DNA from: an uncultured delta proteobacterium
Lineage (GTDB): Bacteria > Myxococcota_A > Polyangia > Polyangiales > Polyangiaceae
Direction: 5' to 3'
Length of the DNA: 37,965 bases
Assembly: GCA_903906315.1 (NCBI GenBank)
Contig: CAIVJW010000434.1
Location: 1 to 37,965, forward strand
Below, one piece after another: positions 33,699 to 37,965 of this stretch. The notes below the pieces were generated by a model. The model was not told the DNA's origin. It ran no database searches and worked only from the letters and a program-made list of their open reading frames with translations. The position numbers and the translations under genes were made by a program. The first letter of the stretch is position 1; every line of letters starts with the position of its first letter.

Positions 33699-36563
33699 AT
33701 GCGAACCACGACTCCCCGCTTCGTGCCCGCCATTCTCCTCGCCGCCGCCAGCGCGAGCGGCTGTCAGGCCGCCGGCGCGGGCGGCCTCGACGTGCCCCCC
33801 GAGGACGTGGCCCGGTACGAAGACAGCCCCTATCCGCCCATCGACCCCGAGGCCAAGGACTTCAAGGCCGGCCCCATCCTGGCCACGCCGGACGCCGCCG
33901 AGCGCCTGAGCCTCTTCGACTACCATTCGAAGGTCGTCCGCCTGCACCAGTTCGGCTACGTGATCCGCGACAACCCCGCGATGCACCGCACGCAGGCCGA
34001 GCTCACGGGCCTGGTCATCCCGCCCGACTCGGGCAACGACAAGCCGACCATCACGACCAAGGACAAGAAGCTCGGCCTGCCCGCGAAGTGGGACTCTCGC
34101 GCGCGCGGCGCGGGCCTGCCGCCGATCCGCAACCAGGGCAGCTGCGGCAGTTGCTGGGCGTTCGGCACGACGGCCGCGGTCGAGGCGTCCATCGCCGTCT
34201 CGGACGGTCGAATCGTCGACCTGTCGGAGCAGCTCGTCCTCGACTGCAGCGGCCAGGGCACCTGCGGAGGCGGCTTCTGGGCCTACGACCTCTACAAGAG
34301 TGCCGGCGGCGTGCTGGAGAAGGACTACCCGTACACGGCCTACGACGGCGCCTGCAAGAGCAAGGGCAAGGAGCACCCGTACACGATCGAGTCCTATCAC
34401 GGCGTCGGCGACAACGACCGAGAGGGCCTGAAGGCCGCGATCATGCAGTATGGCGCGGTCGGCGTCACGATGGCCGTGTGCGGGTCGTTTCCCGGCTACG
34501 GCGGCGGGGTCTACGACTCGACGGAGTGCAACTGGACGGGATCGAACCACATCGTCGCGCTCGTCGGCTGGGACGACGAGATCGCGCACCACCAGGGCAA
34601 GGGCGCGTGGATCATGCGCAACAGCTGGGGGGAGGACTGGGGCGATCGAGGCTACGCGACGATGGCCTACGGCGTCGCCGGCATCGAGGAGAACGGCACC
34701 TACGCCGTGTACAAGCCCGAGGACCCGACCGACACCGACGGCGACGGCGTGCGCGACGTCCACGACAACTGCAAGGACGCCGCGAACACCGACCAGGCCG
34801 ACCTCGACGAGGACGGCAAGGGCGACGCCTGCGACGGCGCCTTCGACGCCTTCGAGCGGTCGCTCTCGATGATCGACGACGACAGCAAGAAGGTCGACCT
34901 CGGCTTCACGTTCCCGTTCTACGGCACGGGCTACGCATCGGTGAACGTGAACTCGGACGGCAACCTCACCTTCGGGGCCGGCGACGACAAGACGGTCGAT
35001 CGGTCGACGTCGCGCTTCCTCACCACCGCTCCGCGCATCGCCGCCCTCTATGCCGACCTGAACCCGGGCGCCGGCGGCAAGGTCACCTACGGCAAAGCCG
35101 CGCCGGACAGCCTGTTCGTCCGCTGGTCCGCGGTGCCGAGCTACGCCGGCGGCGCGACCGGCACGGTCACGGCGACCCTCGACGCGACCGGCCGCGTCAC
35201 GCTCGCCTATGGCCAGGTCGCCGGGAGCGGCTACCTCGTGGGCGTCTCGCGCGGCGGACAGGGCAACGCGGCCGGCGAGTCGGACCTCTCGAAGGCCGGC
35301 GGCGCCATCGGCTTCGAGGGCGCCGGCGCCTTCTACGAGGCGTTCGTCGGTGGCAAGGCGTTCGACCTCTCGGGCGCGACGATCGCCTTCGCCCCCGGCG
35401 CGGGGCCCGGCCCCGATCCGACGCCGGTCGAGTCGACGATCGCCCTCGCCGACGACGACAGCAAGAAGATCCCACTCGGCTTCTCCTTCCCGTTCTTCGC
35501 GGCCAGCTACGCCGACGTCTACGTCAACGCCGACGGCAACCTGACCTTCGGCAAGGGCGACGCCTCCACCGAATACCGCACCGCCAAGCGCTTCCTCACG
35601 GGCGCGCCGCGGGTCGCGGTGCTCTACAGCGACCTCGACCCCAGCAAGGGCGGCGTCGTGAGCTACCGCCACGACGACCCGGAGAGCCTCACCATCCGCT
35701 ACCAGGCCGTGCCGGCCTATGGCACCAAGGTCGGCAGCACCGCCGTCGTGAAGCTCGAGTCCTCGGGGCGAATCACGATCTCCTACGAGGGAGTCGGCGG
35801 CTCGTCCTACGTCGTCGGCGTCTCGGCCGGCGGCGCGAACAACACGGCAGGCGAGTCGGATCTCTCGGGAGCCGGCCCGTCGATCGGCTACGGCGGCCTC
35901 TCGGCCGTCTACGAGTCCTTCGCTGCGGGCAAATCGTTCGACCTCTCCGGCAAGACGCTGGTCTTCGGCACCGAGGTCCCCGACGAGCCCGCGCCGGCCC
36001 CGGCCCCCGCGCCCGCCCCGGAGACTCCCATTCAGCTCTCGGACGACGGCGCCCAGGCCGTCAATCTCGGCTTTGGCTTCCCCTTCTACGGTGCGACGTA
36101 CAGCAAGGTCTGGGTCAACGCCGACGGCAACGTGACCTTCGGCAAGGGCGACGGCGTCACGGCCAATCGAACGGTCGGCCGCTTCCTCCAAGGCGCGCCG
36201 CGCATCGCCGTGCTGTACTCGGATCTCGACCCCTCGGCGGGCGGGAAGGTCAGCTACCGCCACGACGATCCGCAGTCGATCACCGTTCGCTACGCCGGGA
36301 TCCCGATGTGGGGGTCCGCCGTCGGCAACACGGCCAGCCTGACCCTGCGCTCCTCGGGCGCCATCACGGTCGAGGTCGACTCGGTCAGCGACGGATCGTA
36401 CATCGTCGGAGTCTCCCGCGGCGGCGCGGGCAACTCGGCGGCTCCGGACGACCTGTCGGTGACGGCGGGCCAGCCGGTCGGCTACTCCGGCTACGGGGCC
36501 GTCTACGAGGCCTTCGACGGCGGGTTCGACCTCACGGGGCAGACGATCGAGCTCGTGCCCTGA
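33699..36563 (+). CDS. Exported papain-type protease with TSP3-like and three nidogen-like repeats
   Basis: The 954-residue protein has a signal sequence with a possible lipobox at SGC (C22), a prodomain-like region (about 30-122) and a C1A peptidase domain (about 125-340): oxyanion Q146 and nucleophile C152 in QGSCGSCWAF, H284 in SNHIVALVGW, and N308 in RNSWGEDWG. A Ca-binding thrombospondin-3-like stretch follows (about 342-380, DTDGDGVRDVHDNC and DLDEDGKGDAC). The rest is three copies of a beta-rich, nidogen-like repeat (from about 390, 555 and 735), each opening like LGFTFPFYG and containing VN-x-DGN-[LV]-TFG and a later YxVGVSxGG-type motif. The repeats probably bind a matrix or surface partner. 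The ATG has GGGGG six bases upstream. The activity is predicted; substrate unknown. Confidence 0.9.
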   Translation: MRTTTPRFVPAILLAAASASGCQAAGAGGLDVPPEDVARYEDSPYPPIDPEAKDFKAGPILATPDAAERLSLFDYHSKVVRLHQFGYVIRDNPAMHRTQAELTGLVIPPDSGNDKPTITTKDKKLGLPAKWDSRARGAGLPPIRNQGSCGSCWAFGTTAAVEASIAVSDGRIVDLSEQLVLDCSGQGTCGGGFWAYDLYKSAGGVLEKDYPYTAYDGACKSKGKEHPYTIESYHGVGDNDREGLKAAIMQYGAVGVTMAVCGSFPGYGGGVYDSTECNWTGSNHIVALVGWDDEIAHHQGKGAWIMRNSWGEDWGDRGYATMAYGVAGIEENGTYAVYKPEDPTDTDGDGVRDVHDNCKDAANTDQADLDEDGKGDACDGAFDAFERSLSMIDDDSKKVDLGFTFPFYGTGYASVNVNSDGNLTFGAGDDKTVDRSTSRFLTTAPRIAALYADLNPGAGGKVTYGKAAPDSLFVRWSAVPSYAGGATGTVTATLDATGRVTLAYGQVAGSGYLVGVSRGGQGNAAGESDLSKAGGAIGFEGAGAFYEAFVGGKAFDLSGATIAFAPGAGPGPDPTPVESTIALADDDSKKIPLGFSFPFFAASYADVYVNADGNLTFGKGDASTEYRTAKRFLTGAPRVAVLYSDLDPSKGGVVSYRHDDPESLTIRYQAVPAYGTKVGSTAVVKLESSGRITISYEGVGGSSYVVGVSAGGANNTAGESDLSGAGPSIGYGGLSAVYESFAAGKSFDLSGKTLVFGTEVPDEPAPAPAPAPAPETPIQLSDDGAQAVNLGFGFPFYGATYSKVWVNADGNVTFGKGDGVTANRTVGRFLQGAPRIAVLYSDLDPSAGGKVSYRHDDPQSITVRYAGIPMWGSAVGNTASLTLRSSGAITVEVDSVSDGSYIVGVSRGGAGNSAAPDDLSVTAGQPVGYSGYGAVYEAFDGGFDLTGQTIELVP

Positions 36564-36597
36564 CGCGGATTCGGGCCGAGACCACCGCGAGCTCGCG

Positions 36598-36633
36598 CCG
36601 AGCCCCCTTTCCCGCCGGGGAAGGGGGCCTCGG
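36598..36633. terminator. Strong hairpin between protease and HhH gene
   Basis: A 12-bp stem (GCCCCCTTTCCC with GGGGAAGGGGGC, one T-G pair in the plus RNA), loop GCC, is extended by four more pairs beyond a 1-nt bulge. It lies 34 bp after the protease stop and 19 bp after the convergent HhH gene stop, so it could serve both. No T-tract is present. Confidence 0.6.
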
Positions 36634-36652
36634 TCGGCGAGGAAGCCGCCGA

Positions 36653-36868
36653 CTACTCCTCGAGCTTCGCCAGCTCGACGATCGCCTGCGCCCAGTTCGC
36701 GAACTTCCACTCGCCGAGGTCGCGGATCGTCTTGATCCCGAGCTGCCCGAGGAGCGCCGCGTTCGCCTCCGAGAGCCCCTCGAGCGCCGACACCGGCGCG
36801 TCGGCGATCTCCCTGAGGGACTTCGTCTCGAACGCCTTGTCGACAGCCTTGTTCACATTGATGGCCAT
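36653..36868 (-). CDS. Small helix-hairpin-helix-like protein
   Basis: The 71-residue protein begins MAINVNKAVDKAFETKSLRE and continues with a helix-hairpin-helix-like pattern: a helix ending VSALEGLSEANAALLGQL, a G-I-K-T turn and RDLGEW, then a helix ending IVELAKLEE. HhH motifs bind nucleic acid backbones, but this small soluble protein has no charged surface that stands out, so protein binding is also possible. Similar short proteins exist in several bacterial groups. The start is fixed by a good GGAGG five bases upstream of this ATG; a longer frame adds only Arg/Gly-rich residues. It has no gene partner on its strand. Confidence 0.78.
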   Translation of the reverse strand: MAINVNKAVDKAFETKSLREIADAPVSALEGLSEANAALLGQLGIKTIRDLGEWKFANWAQAIVELAKLEE

Positions 36869-36978
36869 GAGTCCTCCGACGGCGGGGCCGCGCTGGTCGC
36901 GTCCGCGCCGCAACCCCTCCGTCATCGCCCGACGGCGCCGAGCGCGTCAAGTGCGCCGTCGCCTGCCCCTGCTCGGTC

Positions 36979-36999
36979 GAGTCGTCACCCTGCCGACTC
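36979..36999 (+). repeat. Dispersed hairpin repeat, copy B
   Basis: This element matches the reverse complement of copy A (33557-33577) at 20 of 21 positions and keeps a 6-bp outer stem (GAGTCG/CGACTC). It lies in the 278-bp gap between the HhH gene start and the trypsin-like gene. The flanking TCGAGTCGTCACCC also occurs next to copy A (33545-33558, reversed). Confidence 0.7.
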
Positions 37000-37146
37000 C
37001 GGTGAGCATCACGGGGCCTGGTGGCCTCGAAATCCCGCAAAAATGACAGCTCGAGCGTCTGGCCTGCCCCCTGCAATACGCCCTCACCGACCCGGCGCCC
37101 GGCCGGAGCCCCCCCCTCGCCGCGCCCGCGCCGCCCCAGGAGCCCC

Positions 37147-37965
37147 ATGCACCGCGCTCTCCGTCGCCTCGTCCCCCTCGCCCTCGCCGCCCTCGCCGCC
37201 TCCGCCGCCTGCTCCGCGCCGCCGTCGCTCGCCGAGGAGGAGCACGCGGCGACCCGCCGCGCGCGCATCGTCGGCGGCACGCCCGCCAAGGCGTACCCCG
37301 AGACCGTGCTCGTCGACATGCTCCAGGGCGGCCAGGTCACCGCGGCCTGCTCCGGCGCGCTCATCGCGCCCCAGCTCGTGCTCACGGCCGGGCACTGCGT
37401 CTACGGCTTCGATGGCTGGCAGATCACGGCCCCGTTCGCGGGGGGCGCGAAGGCGACCGCGTCCAAGGGCCACACGCTCGACTGGGCCGACGACTCGGGG
37501 TCGGTCGACCCGGGCATGCACGACGTCGCCGTGATCTTCCTCGACGCGCCGATCGTCCTGCCGAGCTACCCGGCGATCGCGAAGGCGCCTCTGCCGGACG
37601 GCACCAAGATCGTCAACCTCGGCCGCATTCAGGACGGGCAGCTCTCCGACTCGGCGCTGTTCGTCAGCAAGCCGGTCTCGGTCAGCGACGGCGCGCCGTA
37701 CGGGTTCCCCTTCGACTACGCCGCCCCCGAGATCATCGAGTCGGGTGACTCGGGGGGTCCGGACGAGGTGGTCAATGGCGGAGTCCACACGATCGTCGCG
37801 GTCAACTCCGGCGCCGGGTCGGGCACCGAGGTGCTCGCGCGCGTCGACCTCGTCGCCGACTGGATCGATCAGCAGGTCGCCCTGAGCGGCGGCGGCAACG
37901 TCCCCGGCGCGGGCGGGGCCGGCCCGGGCGGCGTGGGCGGCGCCGACCCCGGCGGCCTCGGCGGC
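37147..37965 (+). CDS. Trypsin-like serine protease, 3' end outside window
   Basis: The first 273 residues are in the window. A signal peptide (hydrophobic core about 8-20, possible lipobox at SAAC, C22) is followed by RRARIVGG, which resembles the activation site of S1 peptidases with Ile41 as new N-terminus. The catalytic triad is H83 (LTAGHC), D126 (MHDVAVIFL) and S202 (ESGDSGGP). After the domain, from about 250, the sequence turns Gly/Ala/Pro-rich (GGAGPGGVGG pattern) and continues past the window edge, so a linker to another domain or a C-terminal anchor may follow. AGGAG four bases before the ATG supports the start. It is an exported protease, with substrate unknown. Confidence 0.92.
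   Translation, partial: MHRALRRLVPLALAALAASAACSAPPSLAEEEHAATRRARIVGGTPAKAYPETVLVDMLQGGQVTAACSGALIAPQLVLTAGHCVYGFDGWQITAPFAGGAKATASKGHTLDWADDSGSVDPGMHDVAVIFLDAPIVLPSYPAIAKAPLPDGTKIVNLGRIQDGQLSDSALFVSKPVSVSDGAPYGFPFDYAAPEIIESGDSGGPDEVVNGGVHTIVAVNSGAGSGTEVLARVDLVADWIDQQVALSGGGNVPGAGGAGPGGVGGADPGGLGG

Noticed and set aside
33557-36999. Inverted repeats as ends of a transposon
   Set aside because: No transposase or target-site duplication is seen, and the enclosed genes look native in composition.
32886-37385. 1499-residue minus-strand open frame over the protease region
   Set aside because: It is antisense shadow of the papain-like and neighbouring genes, with biased Arg/Asp/Val composition and no domain.

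Overview
The window is very GC-rich bacterial DNA with dense genes, frequent GTG/TTG starts and strong third-position G/C, which keeps long shadow frames open on both strands. Large TPR proteins, a hybrid kinase feeding a diguanylate cyclase, secreted lipoprotein-like proteases, Gly/Thr- and Cys-rich exported proteins and the B. subtilis-like PurF cysteine set point to a myxobacterium, most likely of the Polyangium/Sorangium type. This assignment is inference from gene style, not from a marker gene.

Left part (1-12.3 kb): the C-terminal 1312 residues of a giant TPR protein converge on a two-gene signalling operon (hybrid histidine kinase with pseudo-receiver, receiver and HPt, then a REC-GGDEF diguanylate cyclase). 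A ferritin-like di-iron protein follows, divergent from a HAD-type 5'-nucleotidase and a DUF4336-like protein. A convergent spacer of about 430 bp with three tandem arrays precedes an unrecognised 335-residue protein.

Middle part (12.3-28 kb): pheS-pheT on the plus strand face a minus-strand group of tRNA-Gln(CTG), glnS, an enlarged glmS and a TPR protein. This puts the charging of tRNA with glutamine beside a glutamine-consuming enzyme. Then come a CAP-domain lipoprotein, an exported sulfatase-modifying-factor-like protein without the full catalytic cysteine pair, truD, an exbB-exbD-tonB energy-transduction operon and a stand-alone cyclic-nucleotide-binding protein.

Right part (28-38 kb): a single-pass membrane TPR protein is divergent from purF, which overlaps a small Cys-rich lipoprotein gene. 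A papain-type protease with thrombospondin-3-like and three nidogen-like repeats follows, then a small HhH-like protein and the start of a trypsin-like protease cut by the window end.

No transposase, integrase, CRISPR array, restriction system or secondary-metabolite cluster is visible. The most unusual features are the enlarged GlmS in its glutamine-themed cluster, -10-like boxes lying directly against start codons without Shine-Dalgarno sites, GC hairpins without U-tracts next to stop codons, and a dispersed hairpin repeat flanking the papain-like protease.
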